Source of the DNA: Occultella glacieicola
GTDB lineage: Bacteria; Actinomycetota; Actinomycetes; Actinomycetales; Beutenbergiaceae
Assembly (NCBI RefSeq): GCF_004353825.1
Contig: NZ_SMNA01000002.1
Coordinates: forward strand, 248,001 to 312,000
Reading direction: 5' to 3'
Length of the DNA: 64,000 nucleotides
Position numbers and translations under genes: made by a program. Of the stretch, positions 41,902 to 50,144 are shown piece by piece. Below the pieces are notes generated by a model. It was not told where the DNA came from. It was given only the letters and a program-made list of their open reading frames with translations, and ran no database searches. The first letter of the stretch is position 1. The number at the start of each line of letters is the position of its first letter.

Positions 41902-43029
41902 CTACCCGTCCAACGCCGTCGGGCTCGCATCTATTTCCACTGGTCGGCCCGCCAGCGCGGCGTCCACCAGCGGCTTCACCCGCGTGCCGAGGAGTTCGAT
42001 GGCCCGCAGGGCCTCCCGCTGCGGCACCCCGGTGAGGTCCATCTGGAACACCTGCCGGTCGTGCCCGAGCACCGCGTGCAGGGCGACGATCCGCTCGGCG
42101 ACCGACTCCGGCGCACCGACGAAGTACGCCCCGCCGGGGCTCGCGGTGGCCTCGTAGGTGATCCGGTTCGGTACCGGGAAGCCGCGCTCGGCGGCGATCA
42201 TCCGCATCGTCTGCAGGTAGTACGGGTAGAAGAAGTCACGGGCTCCGGGGTCGGTATCGGCCACGAACCCCATCACCGCGACCTCGACCCGCGCATCGGC
42301 GCCGTGCCCGGTGTCGTTGAAGGAGTCCCGGTACAGGTCGGCGAGCGGGGCGAAGTCCGCGGGGCGCCCGCCGATGATCGCGTACGTGACCGGCAGGCCC
42401 AGTTCGCCGGCGCGTGCCGAGGATTCCGGGTTGCCGCCGGTGGCGATGCCGATCCGCAGGTGCTCGCCGAGGCCGGGCTTGTCGAGCGGCCGGGGCAGCA
42501 CCACCGCGTCGGACAGCGGCGGGCGGAACCGCCCGGACCAGCTGATCGGGTGCTCGGCATCGAGCGCGAGCAGGAGCCGGATCTTCTCCTCGAACAATTC
42601 GTCGTAGTCGTCCAGGGCGGCGCCGTAGAGCGGGTAGGACTCGATATAGGACCCGCGTCCGGCGAGCAGTTCGACCCGACCACCGGAGAACTGGTCCATG
42701 GTGGCGAACTGCTGGAACACCCGCACCGGGTCCTCGGTGCTGAGTACGGTCACGGCGCTGCCCACCCGGATCGTGGACGTCTGCGCGAGCGCGGCGGCGA
42801 TCACCGTGCCCGGGGCGGATACCGCGTACTCGGGCCGGTGGTGCTCACCGATGCCGGCGTAGGCCAGGCCCACCTGGTCGGCGAGCCGGACCCGCTCGAG
42901 CAGGTCCCGCAGGCGTTGCCCGGGTGGCGTGCGCTCACCGGTGTGCGGGTCCGGCATCGTGTCGCCGAAGCTGTAGAAGCCCAGTTCGAGCCCGCCGGTG
43001 CCCGACGGCGCCGGTGCCGCCGGGCGCAT
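41902..43029 (-). CDS. LLM class flavin-dependent oxidoreductase
   Basis: This 375-residue protein is a luciferase-like monooxygenase family TIM barrel: LELGFYSFGDTMPDPHTG, the GIGEHHRPEYAVSAPGTVIA segment with the paired His, STEDPVRVFQQFATMDQFSG with GGRVELLAGRGSY, and IGIATGGNPESSARAGELGL for flavin binding. It would use FMN or F420; the sequence does not decide. The ATG at 43029 is preferred because GGAAGG is 7 nt upstream; a GTG at 43035 is also in frame. It lies 2 nt downstream of the DoxX gene stop, so the two are one operon. The substrate is unknown. Confidence 0.92.
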   Translation of the reverse strand: MRPAAPAPSGTGGLELGFYSFGDTMPDPHTGERTPPGQRLRDLLERVRLADQVGLAYAGIGEHHRPEYAVSAPGTVIAAALAQTSTIRVGSAVTVLSTEDPVRVFQQFATMDQFSGGRVELLAGRGSYIESYPLYGAALDDYDELFEEKIRLLLALDAEHPISWSGRFRPPLSDAVVLPRPLDKPGLGEHLRIGIATGGNPESSARAGELGLPVTYAIIGGRPADFAPLADLYRDSFNDTGHGADARVEVAVMGFVADTDPGARDFFYPYYLQTMRMIAAERGFPVPNRITYEATASPGGAYFVGAPESVAERIVALHAVLGHDRQVFQMDLTGVPQREALRAIELLGTRVKPLVDAALAGRPVEIDASPTALDG

Positions 43030-43031
43030 CG

Positions 43032-43451
43032 TCACGCCTTCCGCTTGTTCCCGCCGTCGAGCAGCAGGGCGAGGCCGATGGCGAGCAGGAACACGTCCTT
43101 GGCGAGGGCGACGCCCTGCTGGGTCGGGCGGATCCCGTCCGCCTCGGTCATACCGGGGGTGCGCAGGTACATCGTGAACAGCCCGCCCGCGAACGCGGTC
43201 AGGCCCAGGCCGACGAGCCGGCTCGGCAGGAACGGCGCGAGCAGCGCGGCGCCGAGGGCGATCTCGCCGGCGGCGAGATACTTGCCGAACTGCGCGGCGT
43301 CGAGGTCACCGAGCTGCGGGATCGCGTTGACGGCCATGGCCTGCAGGCCCTTGGCCGACTCGGCGTCCAGGTCGAGCTTGCCCACGCCGGAGTTGAGCAG
43401 GTATGCGCCGGAGGCGAGACGGAGGGGAAGGCGACGGAGGGCGAATGCCAC
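43032..43451 (-). CDS. DoxX-like membrane protein
   Basis: This 139-residue protein has about four hydrophobic segments and the DoxX pattern GAYLLNSGVGKLDLD, then AGEIALGAALLAPFLPSRLV, LTAFAGGLFTMYLRTPGM and a last helix VFLLAIGLALLLDGG. The start GTG at 43451 is chosen since AGGAG is 7 nt upstream; the ATG at 43469 lies before that site and has none itself. DoxX proteins are linked to redox and thiol stress (for example with SodA and SseA in mycobacteria). It is cotranscribed with the LLM gene. Confidence 0.85.
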   Translation of the reverse strand: MAFALRRLPLRLASGAYLLNSGVGKLDLDAESAKGLQAMAVNAIPQLGDLDAAQFGKYLAAGEIALGAALLAPFLPSRLVGLGLTAFAGGLFTMYLRTPGMTEADGIRPTQQGVALAKDVFLLAIGLALLLDGGNKRKA

Positions 43452-43528
43452 GGGAGGACTCCTGAACATGATCGACCGAGGCCGAGGCGAGGTCCGCCGT
43501 CGGCCGCTTCCAGGCTAACCGCCGCGGC

Positions 43529-45433
43529 TCACCAACCGCCACCGCCACCGCCACCGATGCCGCCGCCGGAGAAGCCGCCGCCGGAGGAGAACCCCGAGCC
43601 TCCGCTGGAGGCCGGTGTCGCCGCGATCGCGGTGGTCGCGATGTCGTTGAAGGAGTTGATGCTGCTGGCGAACCCGGAGGCCCAGAACGCGGTCCCGACG
43701 GCGTAGTGCGGGCCGATGTACCAGGTCGGCTGGGGCACCGGAGCGCCCTGCGCGGCCAGCTCACTGAACAGGGCGGCCCACCGCTCGGCGACCCCGAACG
43801 CGATCGCGAACGGCAGGTACGCAGAGAAGATGTCCTCGCCCTCCTCGAACCGGATCTGGTTCGCCTCGGCCTTCTCCAGGTACTGCTTGAACCCGAGCGC
43901 CTGCGCCAGCACCGCGGTGCCGGCTGCGGTCCGGGCCGGCGCCGACCGGCTCAGCGCGAGCGTGAGGATGCCCACGACGATCAGCGGCAGCCCGAGCACG
44001 GCCAGCCCGAGCAGCAGCCCGAGCAACAGCGTCGCGAAGATGCCGAGCACCATGGCCGCGATGCCCCGGCCGATCCAACGGTTGCGGACTCGCTGCGGGG
44101 ACTCGGCGAACCAGCCCCGCGAGACCACCTCGGCGTAGAGGTCCTGCTGGGCGCCGGCCATCACCTCGTGGAAGGTGCTGCTCAGGGCCGTCAGGGTGGT
44201 CTCCTGGGCGGAGCTGTGCGGGAAGAAGCCGCGCAGCAGGGTCACCTCGAAGTCGGCCAGTCCGGTCCAGTCCCGGTCGGGGGTGCGGATCAGCCGCCAG
44301 TCGGGTTCGTCCTTGCCCTCGGCCGGGATCTCCTCGATGGTCAGGTAGCCGCGCACGGCGAGGTCGATGATCGTGGCCGTCACATCGTGCGGGTCGGCGA
44401 CCTCGTCCGTGAGCGTGCCGACCTCGCCGGGCCGCACGCCCTGCGGCGGCGTGAACTGCACGGCGACCGGGCGCTTGCGGCGCGGACCGGTTCCGCCGTC
44501 GTCGACGGAGGTCGGGGCCAGGCCCGGCGTCAGGCCGAGATACTCCCGGTCCCGGCCGCGCCGGCGGGCCCGCACCGCGACGAGAGCCAGACCGGCCACG
44601 GCGGCGACCCCGGCGACGATCCCCGCCGGACCGTCGACGCCGAGGGAGTTCGAGAGCGTGCGTCGCGGCGCCAGGATCGGCTGCACTCCCCCGAAGCTGT
44701 CCGGGGGGTAGGCCAGGATGACGCTCATGCCCTCGCCCGGCTCGAGCCGGCCCTGCGTGAACGTGGCGGATCCGCCGTCGACCGTGAACGACTCGCACCG
44801 GTTCCGCGAGCCGACGTCCCCGACCCGGCAGTCCGCCTCGACGACCGGCGCCGCCGCGACGACCGACACCGAGATGTCCTCCAGCGGGATCTCCCAGGCG
44901 GAGCCGATCACGTTCCAGTAGATCTCGTCCTCCCCGCCGGCGCCGACGCCGGAGTTCGGGATGCCCGCCACGGTGTAGCTGACCACGTAGTCCTGGACAC
45001 CCGAGACGTCGTCGATCGACTCGTCGCCGATCCGGATCACGAGGCCGTTGTCGTCGTCCTCGGTGTGCACCTCGGCGGGCGCCCCGCTGGGGCTCATCGC
45101 CTGCACGTCGGTGATCTCCAGGACGCGGTAGTGGTCGGGGTCGTCGGCGATCTCCTGCCGGGTGACGAGCGTGAGGTACGGCCCGTGCCCGGGGGTGTCG
45201 GCGAAGTCGAACGCGAAGTCCAGCATCACGTCGATCGTGCCGTCCGGGTTCGCCGTGGCGGTCACGTCGTACCGGGTGATGGCCCGGTCGCCCTGATCGT
45301 CGGCGTGGGCGGGCGCTGCTCCGGCGGCCAGCGCGGTGATCGCGAGCACCAGGGCGAGGGCCAGGCCGAGCAGGGGGCCGACGGCGGAACGTGCATGCTG
45401 AGCGATCGTGGAGTTGGCCGGCATGATCGCCAT
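43529..45433 (-). CDS. DUF2207 domain membrane protein with Gly-rich end
   Basis: This 634-residue protein has a signal peptide (cleavage near AHA|D at 44), an extracellular beta-rich domain (ITRYDVTATANPDGTIDVML), a membrane helix at about 275-290, a cytoplasmic winged-helix-like part (VTATIIDLAVRGYLTIEEIP) and two more helices at about 460-500. It ends in SSGGGFSGGGIGGGGGGGW, the Gly-rich tail typical of DUF2207 proteins. The family is widespread in Gram-positive bacteria and has no assigned function. The MAIMPA start could instead use the inner ATG, four codons on. It is a single-gene unit. Confidence 0.92.
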   Translation of the reverse strand: MAIMPANSTIAQHARSAVGPLLGLALALVLAITALAAGAAPAHADDQGDRAITRYDVTATANPDGTIDVMLDFAFDFADTPGHGPYLTLVTRQEIADDPDHYRVLEITDVQAMSPSGAPAEVHTEDDDNGLVIRIGDESIDDVSGVQDYVVSYTVAGIPNSGVGAGGEDEIYWNVIGSAWEIPLEDISVSVVAAAPVVEADCRVGDVGSRNRCESFTVDGGSATFTQGRLEPGEGMSVILAYPPDSFGGVQPILAPRRTLSNSLGVDGPAGIVAGVAAVAGLALVAVRARRRGRDREYLGLTPGLAPTSVDDGGTGPRRKRPVAVQFTPPQGVRPGEVGTLTDEVADPHDVTATIIDLAVRGYLTIEEIPAEGKDEPDWRLIRTPDRDWTGLADFEVTLLRGFFPHSSAQETTLTALSSTFHEVMAGAQQDLYAEVVSRGWFAESPQRVRNRWIGRGIAAMVLGIFATLLLGLLLGLAVLGLPLIVVGILTLALSRSAPARTAAGTAVLAQALGFKQYLEKAEANQIRFEEGEDIFSAYLPFAIAFGVAERWAALFSELAAQGAPVPQPTWYIGPHYAVGTAFWASGFASSINSFNDIATTAIAATPASSGGSGFSSGGGFSGGGIGGGGGGGW

Positions 45434-45499
45434 CGTAACGAGGCGCCGGCGGCGCCGATCCGCCCGCGACGGGCAGGTCTGCCCGGGGCCCGGGTCGCC

Positions 45500-46228
45500 T
45501 CAGAGCGTGCCGCTGGCGAGCGGATCCTCCTGCCCGGCGACTCCGATCTCGACCGCGACGATGGCCTCGGTGGGCAGGTCCGTCGCGGCGCTCAGTCCAC
45601 TGGCGCCCTCCCCGGAGGTGGACCAGGTCGCCGCGACGGTCCGGCCGCCGTCGGTGTCCACGAGGGTGAGGGTGTACACGACGTCCGCGCCGGGCGGGTA
45701 CGGTCCGCTCGGGTAGCTGCAGTCCCAACCGAGACTGGTACCCCACGGTTTGGGCACCAGCTGCACGTCCGCGGTGACGCCGCTGGCGGCCACCGACGTC
45801 AGTTCGAGGTCGATGGCCTCCGCGGGCGGGGACTGGTCGCGCTGGGCGAGGGCGAGGCCACCCAGCCCACCGAGGAGAACCAGCGCGACCCCGGCTGCCA
45901 CCGCGAGGACCCGATGGCGTAGCGGCGGCCGGATCCTTGGGCGCAGCGGGATCGCCCGACCGGGTCCGTCGGGGTGCTGCGACGCACCGGCCGGGCCGGG
46001 CCGAGCCTCCGGCCGGGGCGCGGCGTCGTCGGCGAGCAGGGTCCGGGCGTCCTCGGCGCTGACCTGGGCGAGCAGGCCGGGCATCCCGGCAAGGTCGGTC
46101 ACCGCGGTGCGGCAGGTGGGGCAACCCTCGAGGTGCGCCTCGTACTCCCGGCGCTCGGTCGGGCTCAGCGCGCCCAGCACGTAGGCACCGTCCCAGTCGG
46201 CGTAGCGGTCGGTACCCTCGGGATTCAT
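45500..46228 (-). CDS. Anti-sigma factor (ZAS/RskA-like)
   Basis: This 242-residue protein starts with an anti-sigma domain that contains a ZAS-type motif His32-x3-Cys36-x2-Cys39 (HLEGCPTC). One membrane helix follows at about 107-127 and then an extracytoplasmic domain of the RskA type (PPAEAIDLELTSVAASGVTA, TDGGRTVAATWSTSGEGA). It should hold the ECF sigma factor inactive at the membrane. The ATG at 46228 overlaps the sigma gene's stop by 4 nt (ATGA). The Cys pair may sense redox state, as in RslA or RsrA, which is inference. Confidence 0.92.
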   Translation of the reverse strand: MNPEGTDRYADWDGAYVLGALSPTERREYEAHLEGCPTCRTAVTDLAGMPGLLAQVSAEDARTLLADDAAPRPEARPGPAGASQHPDGPGRAIPLRPRIRPPLRHRVLAVAAGVALVLLGGLGGLALAQRDQSPPAEAIDLELTSVAASGVTADVQLVPKPWGTSLGWDCSYPSGPYPPGADVVYTLTLVDTDGGRTVAATWSTSGEGASGLSAATDLPTEAIVAVEIGVAGQEDPLASGTL

Positions 46229-46740
46229 TGGGTCACCCCTTTCTCCTGCAACGCCAGCCTCAGCGCGCGCATCGCGTAGTGCATGCGGGACTTCACGGTG
46301 CCCGGCGGTACCTCGAGCTCGGCGGCCAGATCGGCCACGGACCGGCCGCCGAAGTACGCGCCGACGACGACGGCCCGGTGGTCGGGACTCAACCCCAGTA
46401 GTGCCTCGGTGATCAGCCAGGAGTCGAGGACGGCCATCGTCTCGTCGCCGGTGGACCGCTCCGGCAGGTGGTCGGTCGAGCGTTCCCGGTTGTTGCGGGC
46501 GCTGCGCCGGTCGTCGATGACGAGATTGCGGGCCACCGTGAACAGCCACGCCCGGCGCGGTCCCTCGTCGCGGTCCATGATCTCCGGGTGGCGCCAGGCG
46601 CGTACCAGGGTTTCCTGGACCACGTCCTGGGCGAACGCCTCGTCACCGGTCAGTGACACGACGTAGCGGAGCAGCGCCGGGGCGTGTGCCTCGTGCAGGG
46701 CCCGCAGGGCCGAGTCGGATCGGTCGGTCTCGCGGTTCAT
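46225..46740 (-). CDS. ECF (extracytoplasmic function) RNA polymerase sigma factor
   Basis: This 171-residue protein has region 2 (ALLRYVVSLTGDEAFAQDVV, QETLVRAWRHPEI, RAWLFTVARNLVIDDRRSAR) and region 4 (ALLGLSPDHRAVVVGAYFGG, SVADLAAELEVPPGTVKSRM). It is similar to the SigK/SigL group of mycobacteria. It overlaps YceI-like and anti-sigma genes by 4 nt each. The operon promoter before the YceI gene and the divergent one before the lipoprotein gene both match TGAACC-N16-CGT, which is close to the known SigL-type consensus, so it probably activates both. Confidence 0.95.
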   Translation of the reverse strand: MNRETDRSDSALRALHEAHAPALLRYVVSLTGDEAFAQDVVQETLVRAWRHPEIMDRDEGPRRAWLFTVARNLVIDDRRSARNNRERSTDHLPERSTGDETMAVLDSWLITEALLGLSPDHRAVVVGAYFGGRSVADLAAELEVPPGTVKSRMHYAMRALRLALQEKGVTQ

Positions 46741-47408
46741 GGGGTGGCCGGCTCCCAGACCAGGGAGAACTCGATCTCGCCGTCCGGGTCGACCACGACG
46801 AAGCCGAGGTCAGGAGCGCCCACGCCGTAGTCGGAGAACGTGATCGGAATGGCACCGACCACCTGGATCGCGTCGTCGGTGCTCTGCGCGACGGCGGCGT
46901 CCACCTGGACCGGCCGCGTGACGCCGTGCACGGTCAGGTCACCGGAGAGCGTCACGTCCGTTCCGCCGTCGGGAAGTTGCGCGGCACCGGTGAGCGTGAA
47001 GGTGGCCGTCGGGAACGTGCCGACCTCCATGGCGGTCCCTCGGAAGTAGGCGTCCCGCGGTGGTTGGTCGGTCGCGATGCTCTCGACGTCGACGATCACC
47101 TCGGCGGCCGTGACGGCGCCCTCGGCGATCGTGAGCGTGCCCTCGACGGTCTCGGTGCGCCCGACCACGTTCGCGTCGTTGCCCTGGAGCACCTCGTGGA
47201 CCCGGTACCCGGCGTAGGAGCCGGCCCCGAGGGTCCAGTCGCCGGCCAGCGCCGCCGGGTCGAGGGCCGACCCACTGCCGCTGGTCAGCTCGGGAGGCGC
47301 CGCCGCGGAGCGGTTGGCCAGGTCGGCGTACAGGCGCGGCCCGAAGGCCACACCGCCGACGACCAGCACCCCAGCAACCACGATGACTCCGATCGTCCGT
47401 GCACGCAT
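46737..47408 (-). CDS. YceI-like domain protein, membrane-anchored
   Basis: This 223-residue protein has one N-terminal hydrophobic helix (IGVIVVAGVLVVGGVAFGP), which may be an anchor or uncleaved signal, and then a YceI lipocalin-like barrel: GDWTLGAGSYAGYRVHEVLQ, VVGRTETVEGTLTIAEG, SGDLTVHGVTRPVQVDAAVA and IPITFSDYGVGAPDLGFV. YceI proteins bind isoprenoid-like lipids in the envelope. It is the first gene of the sigma/anti-sigma operon and overlaps the sigma gene by 4 nt, so its amounts follow sigma activity. The promoter at 47469-47496 fits ECF control. Confidence 0.92.
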   Translation of the reverse strand: MRARTIGVIVVAGVLVVGGVAFGPRLYADLANRSAAAPPELTSGSGSALDPAALAGDWTLGAGSYAGYRVHEVLQGNDANVVGRTETVEGTLTIAEGAVTAAEVIVDVESIATDQPPRDAYFRGTAMEVGTFPTATFTLTGAAQLPDGGTDVTLSGDLTVHGVTRPVQVDAAVAQSTDDAIQVVGAIPITFSDYGVGAPDLGFVVVDPDGEIEFSLVWEPATP

Positions 47409-47468
47409 GGCCCGTGTCCTTCCATGATCGACCCGGTCGCCCGGCGGTGGCGAGCGATCCTCACCCCG

Positions 47469-47496
47469 TAGACGAGACCGGGCCGGGATCGGTTCA
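47469..47496 (-). promoter_or_regulatory. ECF-type promoter of the YceI-sigma-anti-sigma operon
   Basis: On the minus strand TGAACC (47496-47491) and CGTCTA (47474-47469) are separated by exactly 16 bp. The pattern matches SigL/SigM-like ECF promoters of Actinobacteria. The transcription start would lie near 47462, about 55 nt before the ATG. Confidence 0.75.
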
Positions 47497-47530
47497 GTTC
47501 GGTTCGTCTCCGACGGATTCGGTCGACGAG

Positions 47531-47558
47531 TGAACCTGCGGCCGCCCGGTCCCGTTGT
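47531..47558 (+). promoter_or_regulatory. ECF-type promoter of the lipoprotein gene
   Basis: TGAACC (47531-47536) and CGTTGT (47553-47558) are separated by exactly 16 bp, the same -35 and spacing as the divergent promoter at 47469-47496. The transcript would start near 47565, giving a leader of about 64 nt. Confidence 0.75.
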
Positions 47559-47628
47559 CGAGGTGAACGCCGGTGCGTGCCGCGGCAACCTGCTGTCGTG
47601 CGGCCGGCCCGACGAAGGAGTCCGAATC

Positions 47629-48150
47629 ATGCGCGGAATCCCCCGCATCCTCATCAGCGCCCTGGCCGCCGGTGCCCTGAGCACCGCCCTGGTGGCCTGT
47701 TCCTCGGCCGACCCGGAGGACGACACCGCGACCACCTCCGGCGAGGAGGAGACCACCGAGGAACCCACCGAGGCCGACGACGGCGCGGCGATGGGCGATG
47801 TCGAGCTCAGCACGGCCGACTCCTCGCTCGGCGAGGTCATCGTCGACGGCGCCGGCCTGACCGCCTACTACTTCAGCAACGACGTACCGGACTCCGGGGT
47901 CAGTGCGTGTGAGGGCGAGTGCCTGGTGAACTGGCCGCCGATCACGTCCGAGACCGAGACCCCGGTCGTCGAGGGGGTCAGCGCCGAGGTGGGCACCATC
48001 CCCGCTGCGGACGGGTCGTTCCAGGTCACCGTCGACGGCCGCCCGATCTACCTGTTCGTCGGCGACGCCGCGCCCGGCGACGTCAACGGGCAGGCCGTCC
48101 AGGACGTGTGGTGGGTGATCGCGCCGGACGGCACCGAGATCCGGGACTGA
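47629..48150 (+). CDS. Lipoprotein with Yx(FWY)xxD motif
   Basis: This 173-residue protein has a signal peptide with the lipobox LVAC (Cys24), a Glu/Thr-rich linker (SGEEETTEEPTEADDG) and a domain of the COG4315 type: GLTAYYFSNDVPDSGVSACE with the YxFxxD motif and CEGECLVNWPP, then GRPIYLFVGDAAPGDVNGQA and a second YLFxxD. The two Cys may pair or bind metal. The function is unknown. It diverges from the sigma operon and has a matching ECF promoter, so it is a likely member of that regulon. GAAGGAG precedes the ATG. Confidence 0.9.
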   Translation: MRGIPRILISALAAGALSTALVACSSADPEDDTATTSGEEETTEEPTEADDGAAMGDVELSTADSSLGEVIVDGAGLTAYYFSNDVPDSGVSACEGECLVNWPPITSETETPVVEGVSAEVGTIPAADGSFQVTVDGRPIYLFVGDAAPGDVNGQAVQDVWWVIAPDGTEIRD

Positions 48151-48166
48151 CCGGCCACCGGCGGGC

Positions 48167-48682
48167 TCAGCGGGCGCGGCGCAGGCTCATCGCCCGCTGG
48201 GCCTCCCGGGTGTCCTGCTGCTCGCGCAGGGTCTGACGCTTGTCCCACTCCTGCTTGCCGCGGGCGAGCGCGATCTCCACCTTCGCCCGGCCGCCGAGAA
48301 AGTACAGCTCCAACGGGACGATGGTGTGACCCTTCTCCCGGGTCCTGGCGGACAGCTTCTCGATCTCCGCGCGGTGCAGGAGGAGCTTGCGCTTGCGACG
48401 GGGCGTGTGGTTCGTCCAGGTGCCCTCGACGTACTCGGGGATGTGCACGCCCTCGAGCCACGCCTCGCCGCCGTCGATGTGGACCCAGCCGTCCACCAGG
48501 GAGGCACGGCCGGACCGCAGGGACTTCACCTCGGTGCCGGTCAGGGACATGCCGGCCTCGTAGGTGGCGTCGATGTGGTAGTCGTGCCGGGCCTTCTTGT
48601 TCCGGGCGACCACGACCTTCGAGGTCTTGGGGTCGTTCGCGGCCGAGGCCTTCTTCTTCGCGCCCTTGGCTGCGTTACTCAT
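48167..48682 (-). CDS. smpB: SsrA-binding protein SmpB
   Basis: This 171-residue protein has the SmpB core: [72 protein letters not shown] and the basic tail [18 protein letters not shown], which enters the mRNA channel. The first 20 residues form a Lys/Ala-rich extension common in Actinobacteria. The ATG at 48682 has AAGGAG upstream. It binds tmRNA, encoded 6.3 kb downstream in the same direction, for trans-translation. Confidence 0.97.
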   Translation of the reverse strand: MSNAAKGAKKKASAANDPKTSKVVVARNKKARHDYHIDATYEAGMSLTGTEVKSLRSGRASLVDGWVHIDGGEAWLEGVHIPEYVEGTWTNHTPRRKRKLLLHRAEIEKLSARTREKGHTIVPLELYFLGGRAKVEIALARGKQEWDKRQTLREQQDTREAQRAMSLRRAR

Positions 48683-48701
48683 GGTGTTGCGATCTCCTTC
48701 G

Positions 48702-48726
48702 GGTGCCACCGGTCGGCGGTGGCACC
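48702..48726 (-). terminator. Hairpin between the M23 gene and smpB
   Basis: GGTGCCACC (48702-48710) and GGTGGCACC (48718-48726) form a perfect 9-bp stem with a 7-nt loop, 38 nt past the stop of the M23 gene. It may end the ftsE-ftsX-M23 transcript or only attenuate it. Confidence 0.6.
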
Positions 48727-48764
48727 GTCAGGGTAGAACACCGGGCGGCGGGAGTTCGAGGCGA

Positions 48765-50138
48765 TTAGAAGTAGGTCATCGGATCGACGGTGGATCCGTT
48801 GCGCCAGATCTCGAAGTGCACGTGGCACCCGGTGACGTTCCCGGTGGCGCCGGTGTAGCCGATCACCTGGCCCTGGCTGACGCGTGCTCCGACGCTCGTG
48901 TTGAACCGGGACAGGTGGTTGTACACGGTGACGTAGGACCTCGCGCCGATCACACCGTGGTCGATCATCACCTGATTGCCGTGGGTGCCGTTGCCGGCCG
49001 CCCCGCGCACGGCGATGACGCGCCCGCCGGCGGACGCCATCTGGGCCTCCCCGCAACTCGAGCGCAGGTCGACACCGTTGTGCATGAACCAGCCGCCCGT
49101 GATCGGGTAGACGCGGTATCCGTACGCGGACGTGACGTGCAGCGAACGGGAGATCGGCGGGATGAACGTCCCCCCGGACGGGGGCGCCACGGCCCCACCC
49201 CCGCCGCCTCCGCCGCCGCCGCTGTTCTGCTGCTGGGCCGCGAGGGCCGCCTCCTGACGTCGGCGTTCGGCCGCCTGCTCGGCGGCGAGGGCGTTGATCT
49301 CGGCCGAGATCTGTTGGTTCTCGGCCTCGAGCTCGGCCTGCCGGTTCGCCTGCTCGGCCTTGAGGGTCTCGAGCGTGGCCGCCTGCGCCTCCTGGTCCGC
49401 CTTCAGCTGGGCGATCTCGGCGACCAGGTCGGCCGCGGTCTGGCGGGCCGCCTCCGCGGTCGCCACAGCAGCGTCCGCCTCGACCTTCAACTCGCCGATC
49501 CGGACCTCGACGGCGTCCAGGCGCACCTGCCGGTTCCGGTTGATCGCGGTCAGGTTCTCCAGGTCGGTGAGCGTCTGGTTCTGGGTCCGCAGTGCGGAGT
49601 TCATGACCGAGTACTGGCTGGCGAACTCCTCGGTGCTGGTGGCGTCCAGGACCACGGCGAGGGCGCTCACCGAGCCGTTGCCACGGTAGGCGGACCGGGC
49701 GACCTCGCCCATCGCACCCTCGGTCTCGACGATCTCGGCCTCACCGTCGGCGATCTCCGCGAGCAGGTCCGCCTGCTGGCCCTGGGCGATCTCCAGGCGG
49801 GACTGCACCGAGTCCCGGTGCCGTTCGGCGGCGGCGAGCTCGGCGTTCGCGGCGACCAGTTCCGCCTCCGCGATCGGAAGGCGGTAGTTGGTGTCCGCGA
49901 GCGCCAGGTAGGTGGCGGCGAGTTCGGCGTCCGTTCCCTCGAGTGCCGAGGCGAGCTGCTCGCGCTCGGCCGCGTTCTGGTCCTGCTGATCCTGCAGGTC
50001 GTCCATCTCGTCGGCCGCCGCGGGTCCCGCGACCACCACGACCCCGACCACGAGGGCCAGGGCCGCGGAGACGGCAGCGCGCCATACGGTGCGGGCGGGT
50101 CGACGCACACGGTGGTGGGGCGGAGGAGTGCTCAGCAT
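48765..50138 (-). CDS. Secreted coiled-coil M23 peptidase (EnvC/RipC-like)
   Basis: This 457-residue protein has a signal peptide (cleavage near AAA|D at 42), a long coiled coil at about 45-290 (many Glu, Ala, Gln heptads), a Gly-rich linker and a LytM/M23 domain at about 325-457. The zinc ligands are visible in GWFMHNGVDLRSS and GCHVHFEIW. The domain order is that of EnvC and of the FtsEX-linked hydrolases of Gram-positive bacteria. It lies 6 nt after ftsX, so FtsEX is its likely activator, coupling ATP use in the cytoplasm to peptidoglycan cleavage at division. Confidence 0.94.
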   Translation of the reverse strand: MLSTPPPHHRVRRPARTVWRAAVSAALALVVGVVVVAGPAAADEMDDLQDQQDQNAAEREQLASALEGTDAELAATYLALADTNYRLPIAEAELVAANAELAAAERHRDSVQSRLEIAQGQQADLLAEIADGEAEIVETEGAMGEVARSAYRGNGSVSALAVVLDATSTEEFASQYSVMNSALRTQNQTLTDLENLTAINRNRQVRLDAVEVRIGELKVEADAAVATAEAARQTAADLVAEIAQLKADQEAQAATLETLKAEQANRQAELEAENQQISAEINALAAEQAAERRRQEAALAAQQQNSGGGGGGGGGAVAPPSGGTFIPPISRSLHVTSAYGYRVYPITGGWFMHNGVDLRSSCGEAQMASAGGRVIAVRGAAGNGTHGNQVMIDHGVIGARSYVTVYNHLSRFNTSVGARVSQGQVIGYTGATGNVTGCHVHFEIWRNGSTVDPMTYF

Positions 50139-50144
50139 TGGGCC

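Noticed and set aside
43706-45922. A 738-codon plus-strand frame opposite DUF2207 and the anti-sigma gene
   Set aside because: It spans parts of two genes with clear domains on the other strand and itself shows only low-complexity GC-rich translation.
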